In this document: in pieces, positions 23,641 through 36,735 of the stretch | Numbering within the stretch: the first letter of the stretch is position 1 | Layout of the letters: every line of letters starts with the position of its first letter | Assembly (NCBI GenBank): GCA_945910005.1 | Contig: OX246745.1 | Span: 6,840,227-6,904,226 of the forward strand | DNA: 64,000 nt | From: Isoperla grammatica | Taxonomy: Eukaryota > Arthropoda > Insecta > Plecoptera > Perlodidae | Direction: 5' to 3' | Position numbers and translations under genes: made by a program | Notes under the pieces: generated by a model | Databases searched by the model: none | The model's input: the letters and a program-made list of their open reading frames with translations, nothing else | What the model was told of the DNA's origin: nothing

Positions 23641-24795
23641 TTTTTATATCATCAGTTCCCTTAATGAGTGCAGTGCAATTGCTATGATGAGAATGAGAAG
23701 GAGATGGGAGGATAGAACAGCCACGAAGATGTACCACGGACAATGATGAATAGTGAAATGAAAAGGTGATGGAGAAGAGGACACCACAGCGAGCTGATAA
23801 TGGACTTTCAGCAGTGGTAGGCTACGTGCCGCACACTCCCCTACGTTCTCGTTCACAATCCATAGCTGCCTCCCAACCTATTTATACATGAGCCACTTGA
23901 TATTTCATTACTCCATTTAGTATGTGTTAACGAGAGTTCCGCTATAAACCGGAACACGTGACTGGAAGTGGCAACCCTACGATTCATAGCGAATAATATC
24001 TCTTCTCCTTTCACAATTCACTTCTTTTCACTATTTCAGTCCCCCAAAATAAACAATTGCTATTGGAATCCAGTGTTTTCATATTTGACGTAGTTTGCTA
24101 ACCGGTAGAGGTGGGTGGGAGAAGTAGGCGAAACCTCGTGAAATGAAGAATGTGCAATCGTGGACCCCAAAACACGAATTATCATAAACATGTATTTTAA
24201 AAGAAAATATTTCTCACTAAACCGATCTTTAAGTTTTGTTTTAATTATAAATTCAACGTTTCGACTAGGTACGGACTCGTTCTACGTCATGTGTCGTTCT
24301 TGTAACCCAGACCCGTAGCAAAATGAGATAGGTTCTTGTATTTCGGGTGGTTATTGAGTATAACCATTGTTTGTACTGTCTTTTATACAACGCAATATAC
24401 GCATAACGAATATATTTACCGAGGGTGGCCTCGTTTTGGGTAACTATCGCAACGTAGGACTTACCAGGGATCATTATGATAGCAAACTTGTGTGATACAT
24501 ATATGTGCATAATAAACAGGCACTCTCCACCCCTTCATTCAACATGACGTGGATAACTAGGCGGAGATAAGCAGTGTTTTACAGGGGAACGATGGTGTTT
24601 GTGTTAACAAAGACACCGCGATTTTCTTTGACGGGAGGATATGTGTTCTAAAACTTGTGGCGAGGTTGTCTATTTTTGGGCTTTACCGCTCATATTTTAG
24701 CAACGATCAAAGGCAGGAGATTGTGGTATTAACGATAAACGCGACCTTCTTAGAAAACGCTGGTGTTCACCCTATAACGTGTATTCCTAAGAACA
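23641..24795. other. Spacer, no gene seen
   Basis: AT-rich sequence without a convincing coding frame, RNA gene or repeat. Frames of 70-80 codons occur but match nothing I recognise. Confidence 0.45.
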
Positions 24796-24999
<204 letters not shown>

Positions 25000-25466
25000 G
25001 ACTTTGTTAGAAAGAAATATCCGAGGGGCTATACTATAGATAGATAGAACTCAATCATTTCTGTGCCCGGAATCGAACCAGCAACCTCCTGAATAGTGTA
25101 GCATGTCACCATAAAGTTGTATCTGTTTCTCTACACAAGTTGCCATCACGCATGGCTACAGGAAACCGTATACAGACGAGACGAGACTAATCCCGTAAGA
25201 CTAAGACGAATAACGTATTTCACATCCTGCAACTAGAACTGCAACCGGGCAAGTTTTAATACTCGAACCACTAACCAGTATATAATCTTTGATTGTGGCC
25301 TTCAGCACTTTTCTTTCGGCTAGAATCTCGAATTACGAAGTTGGGCGTTAAGATAGATAATACAAGCAGGAAGCGGAATGCAGCATTTTATCTGGGATAC
25401 AGATATCAGCACAGTGCTTAGTTGTTCTCAACCGACAACGGGAACACTCATAGAGACTAACCTGCT

Positions 25467-26332
25467 ATGTCACAGGTAGAGACACTATGCGCCCACTTGA
25501 CCTACATTACGTCTCTACCCTTGTGTACCCGGGTAGTAGAGACACTATGCGCCCACTTGACCTACATTACGTCTCTACCCTTGTGTACCCGGGTAGTAGA
25601 GACACCATGCGCCCACTTGACCTACATTACGTCTCTACCCTTGTGTACCCGGGTAGTAGAGACACCATGCGTGCACTTGACCTACATTACGCCTCTACCC
25701 TTGTGTACCCGGGTAGTAGAGACACCATGCGCCCACTGGACCTACATTACGTCTCTACCCTTGTGTACCCGGGTAGTAGAGACACCATGCGCCCACTTGA
25801 CCTACATTACGTCTCTACCCTTGTGTACCCGGGTAGTAGAGACACCATGCGCCCACTTGACCTACATTACGTCTCTACCCTTGTGTACCCGGGTAGTAGA
25901 GACACCATGCGCCCACTTGACCTACATTACGTCTCTACCCTTGTGTACCCGGGTAGTAGAGACACCATGCGCCCACTTGACCTACATTACGTCTCTACCC
26001 TTGTGTACCCGGGTAGTAGAGACACCATGCGCCCACTGGACCTACATTACGTCTCTACCCTTGTCTACCCGGGTAGTAGAGAACCATGCGTGCACTTGAC
26101 CTACATTACGTCTCTACCCTTGTGTACCCGGGTAGAAGAGACACCATGCGCCCACTTGACCTGCATTACGCCTCTACCCTTGTGTACCCGGGTAGAAGAG
26201 ACACCATGCGCCAACTTGACCTACATTACGTCTCTACCCTTGTGTACCCGGGTAGTAGAGACACCATGCGCCCGCTTGACCTACATTACGTCTCTACCCT
26301 TGTGTCCCCGGGTTGAAGAGACACCATACGCC
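25467..26332. repeat. 60-bp satellite, left block, about 14 copies
   Basis: Exact 60-bp period. Each unit carries GAGACACCATGCGCCCACTT, GACCTACATTACGTCTCTAC and CCTTGTGTACCCGGGTAGTA. The first ten units differ by only one or two bases; variation rises towards 26332. Because 60 is divisible by 3, two forward frames stay open and mimic a 20-residue repeat protein of up to 292 residues. The array continues at 35024 after an 8.7-kb insertion. Confidence 0.97.
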
Positions 26333-26450
26333 CAGAGGCGGACTGGGGGGGGGGGGGGGGGGTAAGGGCCCCGTACGGAAAAGTATGTTAGGGGCCCCGG
26401 AAGTTGCCGAAGTTGAAAGGGGTCTGGGGCGAAGCGAAGCAAATTTTCGT

Positions 26451-29400
26451 CCGAGTGACAGCAAGTCTCTTGCGTTGTGTTGAGGCTTACAGTCGATCCA
26501 TTGGTACTTTGCTTATAATGATATTTGGCTGAAATGGACAACATACACTATGGTAAGTGTGCTTTTCAATTATATAAAAATAAAAACGGGGGTAACCGGC
26601 CTACTTTTTGAGTTATTTCCGAGTAACCGCAAGTCGCTTGCATTGTGTTGAGGCTTAAAGTAAATCCATTGATACTTCACTTATAATGAATGATATTTGG
26701 CTGAAATTTACAACATACACTATCGTCAGCACTTTATGAGTTATTTCCGAGTGATAGCAAGTCTCTTGCGTTGTGTTGAGGCTTAAATTCGATCCATTGA
26801 AACTCACATAATGATTTTTGGTTGAAATTGAGAACATACACTAAAATAAGTGCGCTTTTCAATTATATAAAAATAAAAACGGAGGTAACTGTTCTACTTT
26901 GTGAGTTATTTCCGAGTGACATTAAGTCGCTTGCGTTGTGTTGAGGCTTAAGGTCGATCCATTGAAACTTTACTTATAATGATATTTGACTGAAATTGAC
27001 AACATACACTATAGTAAGTGTGCTTTGTAAATTATCTAAAATAAAAACGGAGGTAACCGGTCTACTTTTTGAGTTATTTCCGAGTGACAGCAAGTCTCTT
27101 GCGTTGTGTTGAGACTTAAAGTCGATCCATTGATACTTCACTTATAATGATTTTGGCTGAAATTGACAACATACACTATAGTAAGTGTGCTTTGTAAATT
27201 ATCTAAAATAAAAACGGAGGTAACCGGTCTACTTTTTGAGTTCTTTCCGAGTGACAGCAAGTCTCTTGCGTTGTGTTGAGGCTTAAAGTCGATCCATTGA
27301 TACTTCACTTATAATGATATTTGACTGAAATTGACAACATACACTAAAGTAAGTGTGCTTTGTAAATCATCTAAAATAAAAACGGAGGTAACCGGTGTAC
27401 TTTTTGAGTTATTTCCGAGTGACAGCAAGTCTCTTGCGTTGTGTTGAGGCTTAAAGTCGATCCATTGATACTTCACTTATAATGATATTTGACTGAAATT
27501 GACAACATACACTATAGTTAGTGTACTCTATAATTATCTAAAATAAAAACGGAGGTAACCGGTCAACTTTTTGAGTTTTTACCGTGGGACAGCAAGTCTC
27601 TTGCGTTGTGTTGAGGCTTAAAGTCGATCCATTGATACTTCACTTATAATGATATTTGACTGAAATTGACAACATACACTATAGTAAGTGTACTCTTCAA
27701 TTATCTAAAATAAAAACGGAGGTAACCGGTCTACTTTTTGAGTTTTTACCATGGGACAGCAAGTCTCTTGCGTTGTGTTGAGGCTTAAAGTCGATCCATT
27801 GATACTTCACTTATAATGATATTTGACTGAAATTGACAACATACACCAAAGTAAGTGTGCTTTGTAAATTATCTAAAATAAAAACGGAGGTAACCGGTAT
27901 ACTTTTTGAGTTATTTGCGAGTGACAGCAAGTCTCTTGCGTTGTGTTGAGGCTTAAAGTCGATCCATTGATACTTCACTTATAATGATATTTGATTACAA
28001 TTGAAATCATACACTATAGTAAGTGTGCTTTTTAAATTATCTAAAATAAAAACGGAGGTAACCGGTCTACTTTTTGAGTTATTTCCGAGTGACAGCAAAT
28101 CTCTTGCGTTGTGTTGAGACTTAAAGTCGATCCATTGATACTTCACTTATAATGATATTTGACTGAAATTAACAACATACACTATAGTAAGTGTGCTTTG
28201 TAAATTATCTAAAATAAAAACGGAGGTAACCGGTCTACTTTTTGAGTTATTTCCGAGTGACAGCAAGTCTCTTGCGTTGTGTTGATGCTTAAAGTCGATC
28301 CATTGATACTTCACTTATAATGATATTAGACTGAAATTGACAACATACACTATAGTAAGTGTGCTTTGTAAATGATCTAAAATTAAAACGGAGGTAACTG
28401 GTATACTTTTTGAGTTATTTCCGAGTGACAGCAAGTCTCTTGCGTTGTGTTGAGGCTTAAAGTCGATCCATTGATACTTCACTTATAATGATATTTGACT
28501 GAAATTGACAACATACACTATAGTAAGTGTACTCTTCAATTATCTAAAATAAAAACGGAGGTAACCGGTCTACTTTTTGAGTTTTTACCGTGTGACAGCA
28601 AGTCTCTTGCGTTGTGTTGAGGCTTAAAGTCGATCCATTGATACTTCACTTATAATGATATTTGACTGAAATTGACAACATACACTATAGTAAGTGTACT
28701 CTTCAATTATCTAAAATAAAAACGGAGGTAACCGGTCTACTTTTTGAGTTTTTACCGTGGGAAGGCAGGTCTCTTGCGTTGTGTTGAGGCTTAAAGTCAA
28801 TCCATTGATACTTCACTTATAATGATATTTGACTGAAATTGACAACATACACTATAGTAAGTGTGCTTTGATAATTATCTAAAATAAAAACGGAGGTAAC
28901 CGGTCTACTTTTTGAGTTATTTCCGAGTGACAGCAAGTCTCTTGCGTTGTGTTGAGGCTTAAAGTCGATCCATTGATACTTCACTTATAATGATATTTGA
29001 CTGAAATCGACAACATACACTATAGTAAGTGTGCTTTGTAAATTATCTAAAATAAAAACGGAGGTAACCGGTCTACTTTTTGAGTTATTTCCGAGTGATA
29101 GCAAGTCTCTTGCGTTGTGTTGAGGCTTAAAGTCGATCCATTGATACTTCACTTATAATGATATTTGACTGAAATTGACAACATACACTATAGAAAGTGT
29201 GCTTTTTAAATTATCTAAAATAAAAACAGAGGTAACCGGTATACTTTTTGAGTTATTTCCGAGTGACAGCAAGTCTCTTGCGTTGTGTTGAGGCTTAAAG
29301 TCGATCCATTGATTCTTCACTTATAATGATATTTTACTGAAATTGACAACATACACGATAGTAAGTGTCTTTGTAAATTATCTAAAATAAAAACGGAGGT

Positions 29401-32400
29401 AACCGGTCTACTTTTTGAGTTATTTCCGAGTGACAGCAAGTCTCTTGCGTTGTGTTGAGGCTTAAAGTCGATCCATTGATACTTCACTTATAATGATATT
29501 TGACTGAAATTGACAACATACACTATAGTAAGTGTGCTTTGTAAATTATCTTAAATAAAAACGGAGGTAACCGGTATACTTTTTGAGTTATTTCCGGGGA
29601 CAGCAAGTCTCTTGCGTTGTGTTGAGGCTTAGGGTCGATCCATTGTTACTTCACTTATAATGATATTTGACTGAAATTGACAACATACACTATAGTAAGT
29701 GTGCTTTGTATATTATCTAAAATAAAAACGGAGGTAACCGGTCTACTTTTTGAGTTATTTCCGAGTGACAGCAAGTCTCTTGCGTTGTGTTGAGACTTAA
29801 AGTCGATCCATTGATACTTCACTTATAATGATATTTGACTGAATTTGACAACATACACTATAGTAAGTGTGCTTTGTTAATTATCTAAAATAAAAACGGA
29901 GGTAACCGGTGTACTTTTTGAGTTATTTCCGAGTGACAGCAAGTCTCTTGCGTTGTGTTGAGGCTTAAAGTCAATCCATTAATACTTCACTTATTATGAT
30001 ATTTGACTGAAATTGACAACATACACTAAAGTAAGTGTGCTTTGTAAATTATCTAAAATAAAAACGGAGGTAACCGGTCTACTTTTTGAGTTATTTCCGA
30101 GTGACAGCAAGTCTCTTGCGTTGTGTTGAGGCTTGAAGTAGATCCATTGATACTTCACTTATAATGATATTTGACTGAAATTGACAACATACACTATAGT
30201 AAGTGTGCTTTGTAAATTATTTAAAATAAAAACGGAGGTAACCGGTCTACTTTTTGAGTTATTTCCGAGTGACAGCAAGTCTCTTGCGTTGTGTTGAGGC
30301 TTAAAGTCGATCCATTGATACTTCACTTATAATGATATTTGACTGAAATTGACAACATACACTATAGTAAGTGTACTCTTCAATTATCTTAAATAAAAAC
30401 GGAGGTAACTGGTCTACTTTTTGAGTTTTTACCGTGGGACAGCAAGTCTCTTGCGTTGTGTTGAGGCTTAAATTCGATCCATTGATACTTCACTTATAAT
30501 GATATTTGACTGAAATTGACAACAAACACTATAGTAAGTGTACTCTTCAATTATCTAAAATAAAAACGGAGGTAATTGGTCTACTATTTGAGTTATTTCC
30601 GAGTGACAGCAAGTCTCTTGCGTTGTGTTGAGGCTTAAAGTCGATCCATTGATACTTCACTTATAATAATATTTGACTGAAATTGACAACATACACTAAA
30701 GTAAGTGTGCTTTGTAAATTATCTAAAATAAAAACGGAGGTAACCGGTCTACTTTTTGAGTTATTTCCGAGTGACAGCAAGTCTCTTGCGTTGTGTTGAG
30801 GCTTAAAGTCGATCCATTGATACTTTACTTATAATGATATTTGACTGAAATTGACAACATACACTATAGTAAGTGTACTCTTCAATAATCTAAAATAAAA
30901 ACGGAGGTAACCGGTCTTCTTTTTGAGTTTTTACCTTGGGACAGCAAGTCTCTTGCGTTGTGTTAAGGCTTAAAGTTGATCCATTGATACTTCACTTATA
31001 ATGATATTTGACTGAAATTGACAACATACACTATAGTAAGTGTGCTTTGATAATTATCTTAAATAAAAACGGAGGTAACTGGTATACTTTTTGAGTTATT
31101 TCCGAGTGACAGCAAGTCTCTTGCGTTGTGTTGAGGCTTAAAGTCGATCCATTGATACTTCACTTATAATGATATTTGACTGAAATTGACAACATACACT
31201 ATAGTAAGTGTGCTTTGTAAATTATCTAAAATAAAAACGGAGGTAACCGGTCTACTTTTTGAGTTATTTCCGAGTGACAGCAAGTCTCTTGCGTTGTGTT
31301 GAGGCTTAAAGTCGATCCAATGATACTTTACTTTTAATGATATTTGACTGAAAATGACAACATAGACTAAAGTAAGTGTACTCTTCAATTATCTAAAACA
31401 AAAACGGACGGAACTGGTCTACTTTTTGAGTTTTTACCGTGGGACAGCAAGTCTCTTGCGTTGTGTTGAGACTTAAAGTTGATCCATTGATACTTCACTT
31501 ATAATGATATTTGACTGAAATTTACAACATACACTAAAGTAAGTATGCTTTGTAAATTATCTAAAATAAAAACGGAGGTAACCGGTCTACTTTTTGAGTT
31601 ATTTCCGAGTGACAGCAAGTCTCTTGCGTTGTGTTGGGGCTTAAAGTCGATCCACTGATACTTCACTTATTATGATATTTGATTGAAATTGACAACATAC
31701 ACTATAGTAAGTGTGCTTTTTAAATTATCTAAAATAAAAACGGAGGTAACCGGTATACTTTTTGAGTTATTTCCGAGTGACAGCAAGTCTCTTGCGTTTT
31801 GTTGAGGCTTAAAGTCGATCCATTGTTACTTCACTTATAATGATATTTGACTGAAATTGACAACATACACTATAGTAAGTGTGCTTTGTTAATTATCTAA
31901 AATAAAAACGGAGGTAACCGGTCTACTTTTTGAGTTATTTCCGAGTGACAGCAAGTCTCTTGCGTTGTGTTGAGACTTAAAGTCGATCCATTGATACTTC
32001 ACTTATAATGATATTTGACTGAAATTGACAACATACACTATAGTTAGTGTGCTTTGTTAATTATCTAAAATAAAAACGGAGGTAACCGGTCTACTTTTTG
32101 AGTTATTTCCGAGTGACAGCAAGTCTCTTGCGTTGTGTTGAGGCTTAAAGTCGATCCATTGATACTTCACTTATAATGATATTTGACTGAAATTGACAAC
32201 ATACACTAAAGTAAGTGTGCTTTGTTAATTATCTAAAATAAAAACGGAGGTAACCGGTCTACTTTTTGAGTTATTTCCGAGTGACAGCAAGTCTCTTGCG
32301 TTGTGTTGAGGCTTAAAGTCGATCCATTGATACTTCACTTATAATGATATTTGACTGAAATTGACAACATACACTATAGTAAGTGTGCTTTGTAAATTAT

Positions 32401-34322
32401 CTAAAATAAAAACGGAGGTAACCGGTCTATTTTTTGAGTTATTTCCGAGTGACAGCAAGTCTCTTGCGTTGTGTTGAGGCTTAAAGTCGATCCATTGATA
32501 CTTCACTTATAATGATATTTGACTGAAATTGACAACATACACTATAGTAAGTGTGCTTTGTAAATTATCTAAAATAAAAACGGAGGTAACCGGTCTACTT
32601 TTTGAGTTATTTCCGAGTGACAGCAAGTCTCTTGCGTTGTGTTGAGGCTTAAAGTCGATCCATTGATACTTCACTTATAATGATATTTGACTGAAATTGA
32701 CAACATACACTATAGTAAGTGTGCTTTTTTAAATTATCTAAAATAAAAACGGAGGTAACCGGTCTACTTTTTGAGTTATTTCCGAGTGACAGCAAGTCTC
32801 TTGCGTTGTGTTGAGGCTTAAAGTCGACCCATTGATACTTCACTTATAATGATATTTGACTGAAATTGACAACATACACTATAGTAAGTGTACTCTTCAA
32901 TTATCTAAAATAAAAACGGAGGTAACCGGTCTACTTTTTGAGTTTTTACCGTGGGACATCAAGTCTCCTGCGTTGTGTTGAGGCTTAAAGTCGATCCATT
33001 GATACTTCACTTATAATGATATTTGACTGAAATTGACAACATACACTATAGTAAGTGTACTCTTCAATTATCTAAATTAAAAACGGAGGTAACCGGTCTA
33101 CTTTTTGAGTTTTTACCGTGGGACAGCAAGTCTCTTGCGTTGTGTTGAGGCTTAAAGTCGATCCATTGATACTTCACTTATAATGATATTTGACTGAAAT
33201 TGACAACATACACTATAGTAAGTGTGCTTTGTAAATTATCTTAAATAAAAACGGAGTTAACCGGTCTACTTTTTGAGTTATTTCCGAGTGACAGCAAGTC
33301 TCTTGCGTTGTGTTGAGGCTTAAAGTCGATCCATTGATACTTCACTTATGATGATTTGACTGAAATTGACAACATACACTAAAATAAGTGTGCTTTGTAA
33401 ATTTTCTAAAAATAAAAACGTAGGTAACCGTTCTACTTTGTGAGTTATTTCCGTGTGACAGCAAGTCTCTTGCGTTGTGTTGAGACTTAAAGTCGATCCA
33501 TTGATACTTCACTTATAATGATATTTGACTGAAATTGACAACATACACTAAAGTAAGTGTGCTCTGTAAATTATCTAAAATAAAAACGGAGGTAACCGGT
33601 CTACTTTTTGAGTTATTTCCGAGTGACAGCAAGTCTTTTGCGTTGTGTTGAGACTTAAAGTCGATCCATTGATACTTCACTTATAATGATATTTGACTGA
33701 AATTGACAACATACACTATAGTAAGTGTGCTTTGTAAATTATCTAAAATAAAAACGGAGGTAACCGGTCTACTTTTTGAGTTATTTCCGAGTGACAGCAA
33801 GTCTCTTGCGTTGTGTTGAGGCTTAAAGTCGATCCATTGATACTTCACTTATGATGATTTGACTGAAATTGACAACATACACTAAAATAAGTGTGCTTTG
33901 TAAATTTTCCAAAAATAAAAACGTAGGTAACCGTTCTACTTTGTGAGTTATTTCCGTGTGACAGCAAGTCTCTTGCGTTGTGTTGAGGCTTAAAGTCGAT
34001 CCATTGATACTTCACTTATGATGATTTGACTGAAATTGACAACATACACTAAAATAAGTGTGCTTTGTAAATTTTCTAAAAATAAAAACGTAGGTAACCG
34101 TTCTACTTTGTGAGTTATTTCCGTGTGACAGCAAGTCTCTTGCGTTGTGTTGAGACTTAAAGTCGATCCATTGATACTTCTTTTATAATGATATTTGACT
34201 GAAATTGACAACATACACTATAGTAAGTGTGTTTTGTAAATTATCTTAAATAAAAACGGAGGTAACCGGTCTACTTTTTGAGTTATTACCGTGGGACAGC
34301 AAGTCTCTTGCGTTGTGTTGAG
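26451..34322. repeat. 168-bp satellite, about 47 copies
   Basis: Head-to-tail units of 168 bp contain GACAGCAAGTCTCTTGCGTT, GTGTTGAGGCTTAAAGTCGA, TCCATTGATACTTCACTTAT and AAAACGGAGGTAACCGGTCT. Type A (CTTTGTAAATTATC with GAGTTATTTCCGAGTGAC) is the majority. Type B (GTACTCTTCAATTATC with GAGTTTTTACCGTGGGAC) occurs about ten times, often in adjacent pairs. Edge units form a third type (AAAATAAGTG, GTAACCGTTCTACTTTGTGAG). The 168-bp length is in the range of one nucleosome repeat, a common satellite size. Short reverse frames are artefacts. Confidence 0.97.
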
Positions 34323-34868
34323 CAGGCGCGGACTGGCTAGGGATGCCGGGATGTGATCGCATCCCGGGCCCCTGGGCAAATCCGGGCCCCCGGGCTGCCA
34401 CGACAAAGTTCCTATGATGTAAAAACTTCTTTGTAAATTGCTAAAAAAATCTTAACCCCACTCTATAAGTATTATTTTGAAATACCGCGCGCCGGGTGTC
34501 CGCGACTTGGTGACTAAGGGCCCTCTACGCCCAGGAAACCTTATCAAATCCGCTCGCACGCTAGTATTTTGCGAGTGACAATATTTAGTTCTTGTTAGTT
34601 ACACTAATGGCCGTAGGCCTACCATGAATATCGTTTTCTTAAAATTTGAATAACACGCCCGGTAGTGCTACTGGAAGGATGACCTCTGTTAATCGCTCCC
34701 TAAAATCGCATTTTAGGCCATAAAATTCAATGCAACCCTTACAAAAATTTTACGCCTTCGGCGTATGTGCCTCCGGCGACTGGGCTTCGCCCCAGACGCA
34801 CCACGCCACCTCATGCGGGCCCCCCTGAAACCCAGCATCCCGGGTCTTTTCATCCCAGTCCGCCCCTG
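34323..34868. mobile_element. Second hAT-like element at the satellite's right edge
   Basis: Ends CAGGCGCGGACTGG and CCAGTCCGCCCCTG are inverse at 13 of 14 positions and resemble the ends of the enclosing element, so it belongs to the same or a sister family. It is 546 bp with no transposase. The left flank is mid-monomer satellite (GTGTTGAG) and the right flank (ATTACATA) is not, so there is no target duplication. This implies a later deletion or rearrangement at the right junction. Confidence 0.8.
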
Positions 34869-35023
34869 ATTACATATTATGCTCTTCTAACTATTTAGTT
34901 TCATAATCTATACAGCATAAGATATTTATTTTCAGGGGGTTGGGTGGTGGCGCCCAAGGGGGCCCCCACTCGGGGGAGCCCCGTATGGGTTTCCGTAGTT
35001 CCGTACCTGCCAGTCTGCCCCTG

Positions 35024-35650
35024 CATACGCCCACTTGACCTACATTACTCCTTTACCCTTGTGTACCCGGGTAGTAGAGACACCATGCGCCCACTTGACC
35101 TACATTACGTCTCTCTCTACCCTTGTTTACCCGGGTAGTAGAGTCACCATGCGCCCACTTGACCTACATTACGTGTCTACCCTAGTGTACCCGGGTAGTA
35201 CGTCTCTCTCTACCTTTGTGTACCCGGGTAGTAGAGTCACCATGCGCCCACTTGATCTACATTACTACTCTACCCTTGTGTACCCGGGTAGTAGAGACAC
35301 CATGCGCCCACTTGACCTACATTACGTCTCTACCCTTGTGTACCCGGGTAGTAGAGACACCATGTGCCCACTTGACCTACATTACTACTCTACCCTTGTG
35401 TACCCGGGTAGTAGAGACACCATGCGCCCACTTGACCTACATTACTACTCTACCCTTGTGTACCCGGGTAGTAGAGACACCATGCGCCCACTTGACCTAC
35501 ATTACGTCTCTACCCTTGTGTACCCGGGTAGTAGAGACACCATGTGCCCACTTGACCTACATTACGTCTCTACCCTTGTTTACCCGGGTAGTAGAGTCAC
35601 CATGCGCCCACTTGACCTACATTACTCCTCTACCCTTGTGTACCCGGGTC
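35024..35650. repeat. 60-bp satellite, right block, about 10 copies
   Basis: Continuation of the 25467-26332 array after the insertion, starting with the duplicated CATACGCC. Units alternate between ATTACGTCTCTACC and ATTACTACTCTACC. Near the left edge some units are shortened or carry an extra TCTC. A 209-codon forward frame here is a repeat artefact. Confidence 0.96.
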
Positions 35651-35847
35651 TATTGACACTTTAAGTCTTTATATAAAAAAGTATTTGGAAAGTTTTGATT
35701 CTGTGTTTTTTTTTTTTATGGATTTCTGTTGTCTTGTATAACTATTTGCCTAAATAATAGTGTTGTGGTAGGAATCCGTGATGTTAGGATGTTTGGATAG
35801 TTCGGAAAGAAACATTCACCATGTGCCTGAAACGCGCGATATAAAAT

Positions 35848-35899
35848 ACGTGAGGCAAGAGAACGGGATGCAACTAGATTTAGGTTGGTAGTTGTCACA
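35848..35899 (-). repeat. Dispersed repeat R3, copy 2
   Basis: Reverse complement of 10631-10682 with few differences (GGGATGCAACTAGATTTAGG, TTGGTAGTTGTCAC). Confidence 0.7.
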
Positions 35900-35936
35900 C
35901 GCTTCACACCTTCAGTGTCGTACGTCTTGTCGGTAC

Positions 35937-36184
35937 GCATGGTGTTACCTTTATGCAGCATATTTACCATAGTGGCCAGGTCGAATGCTGGGCTTTGGTG
36001 ACCAAACGGGCTAATAGTGCATGGTGCTACCTTTATGCAGCACAATCACCATATTGGCCAGGGTGAATGCTGGGTTTTAGTGACCAAACGGGCTAATAGT
36101 GCATGGTGTTTCCTTTATGCAGCACAATCACCATATTGGCCAGGTCGAATGCTGGGCTTTAGTGACCAAACGGGCTAATAGTGC
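35937..36184. repeat. 82-bp tandem triplication
   Basis: Three units containing GCATGGTG, CCTTTATGCAGCA, TTGGCCAGG and GACCAAACGGGCTAATAGTG, with about 5-10% divergence between units. No homology was seen to the other 82-bp repeat at 62619. Confidence 0.92.
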
Positions 36185-36556
36185 CAGTATGAAAATAATC
36201 CGTTATTTTATTGCTCTGGAAGACGATAACGGCAACAGTGTTTCCATTGTTACTCGTCAATCGTTCGTAGGAACGAACGCGGCGCAAACAAGGTCATTTT
36301 TTCAATATTTACCAAATCAAACATAGACTTTAAACCACCTTAATCTCAAATTTTGAAGACTGGCTTTGATTGACAGGGAAAGAAGTTCTCTCCGTTATTT
36401 TTCTCTACTTTTCGTTTTGACTGAGTGACTTCTTAAAACTATGATGCTGACACTGACAAAATTCGAAGATTCTACTTGGGCTTATACATAAATTAATATG
36501 TCTGGGATTTGGTTGCAAAGCTTCAAGACAACACTCTAGTATAAAGCGCTATCCAC

Positions 36557-36735
36557 AATTTGTCGGTATCGGGATCGCAATCGCAATCCGAAAATCGTGA
36601 AAGAGTTTACTTGTATGGTTCTTATGGCGCTGTTCACAATACAATCGTAATGTAGTGATGATTTTTCATGTACGATGAAATGTTTGATTGCGATCCCGAT
36701 CCCGATCCCGATTACGATCACGATGCCGAAAAACA
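36557..36735. mobile_element. MITE with (GATCGG)-like arms, copy 2
   Basis: Left arm TTGTCGGTATCGGGATCGCA then ATCGCAATC; right arm GATTGCGATCCCGATCCCGA then TTACGATCACGATGCCGA. The centre contains ATGGCGCTGTTCACAATACA and AATCGTAATG, matching the reverse complement of the centre of 12660-12829. Confidence 0.75.

Larger units (their letters stand above)
26333..35023. mobile_element. hAT-like 8.7-kb element carrying a satellite array
   Basis: Left end CAGAGGCGGACTGG (26333) and right end CCAGTCTGCCCCTG (to 35023) are inverse at 12 of 14 positions. Both junctions carry the same 8 bases, CATACGCC (26325-26332 and 35024-35031), the duplication length of hAT elements. The copies share a variant (CATACGCC instead of the array's usual CATGCGCC), and removing the insert rejoins one regular 60-bp monomer. 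Inside are a G-run and about 110 bp of unique sequence, then the 168-bp satellite (26451-34322), a second hAT-like element (34323-34868), and about 155 bp to the right end. No transposase frame is seen, so movement would need a transposase supplied elsewhere. An alternative is a small element enlarged by later expansion of its internal repeat. Confidence 0.88.
35651..36556. other. Spacer with R3 copy and an 82-bp triplication
   Basis: No gene recognised. It holds the R3 dispersed repeat (35848-35899) and a three-copy 82-bp repeat (35937-36184). Frames over these repeats are not credible genes. Confidence 0.5.

Noticed and set aside
25467..26365. A 20-residue repeat protein of up to 292 residues
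   Set aside because: The 60-bp period keeps two forward frames open at once, variation does not favour silent sites, and the array is split by an 8.7-kb insertion.
25467..35650. CRISPR-like regular repeats
   Set aside because: Units are contiguous with no unique spacers and the context is eukaryotic; these are satellites.
35716..36045. 109-codon reverse frame
   Set aside because: It runs through the 82-bp triplication and the dispersed R3 repeat; no domain is recognisable.
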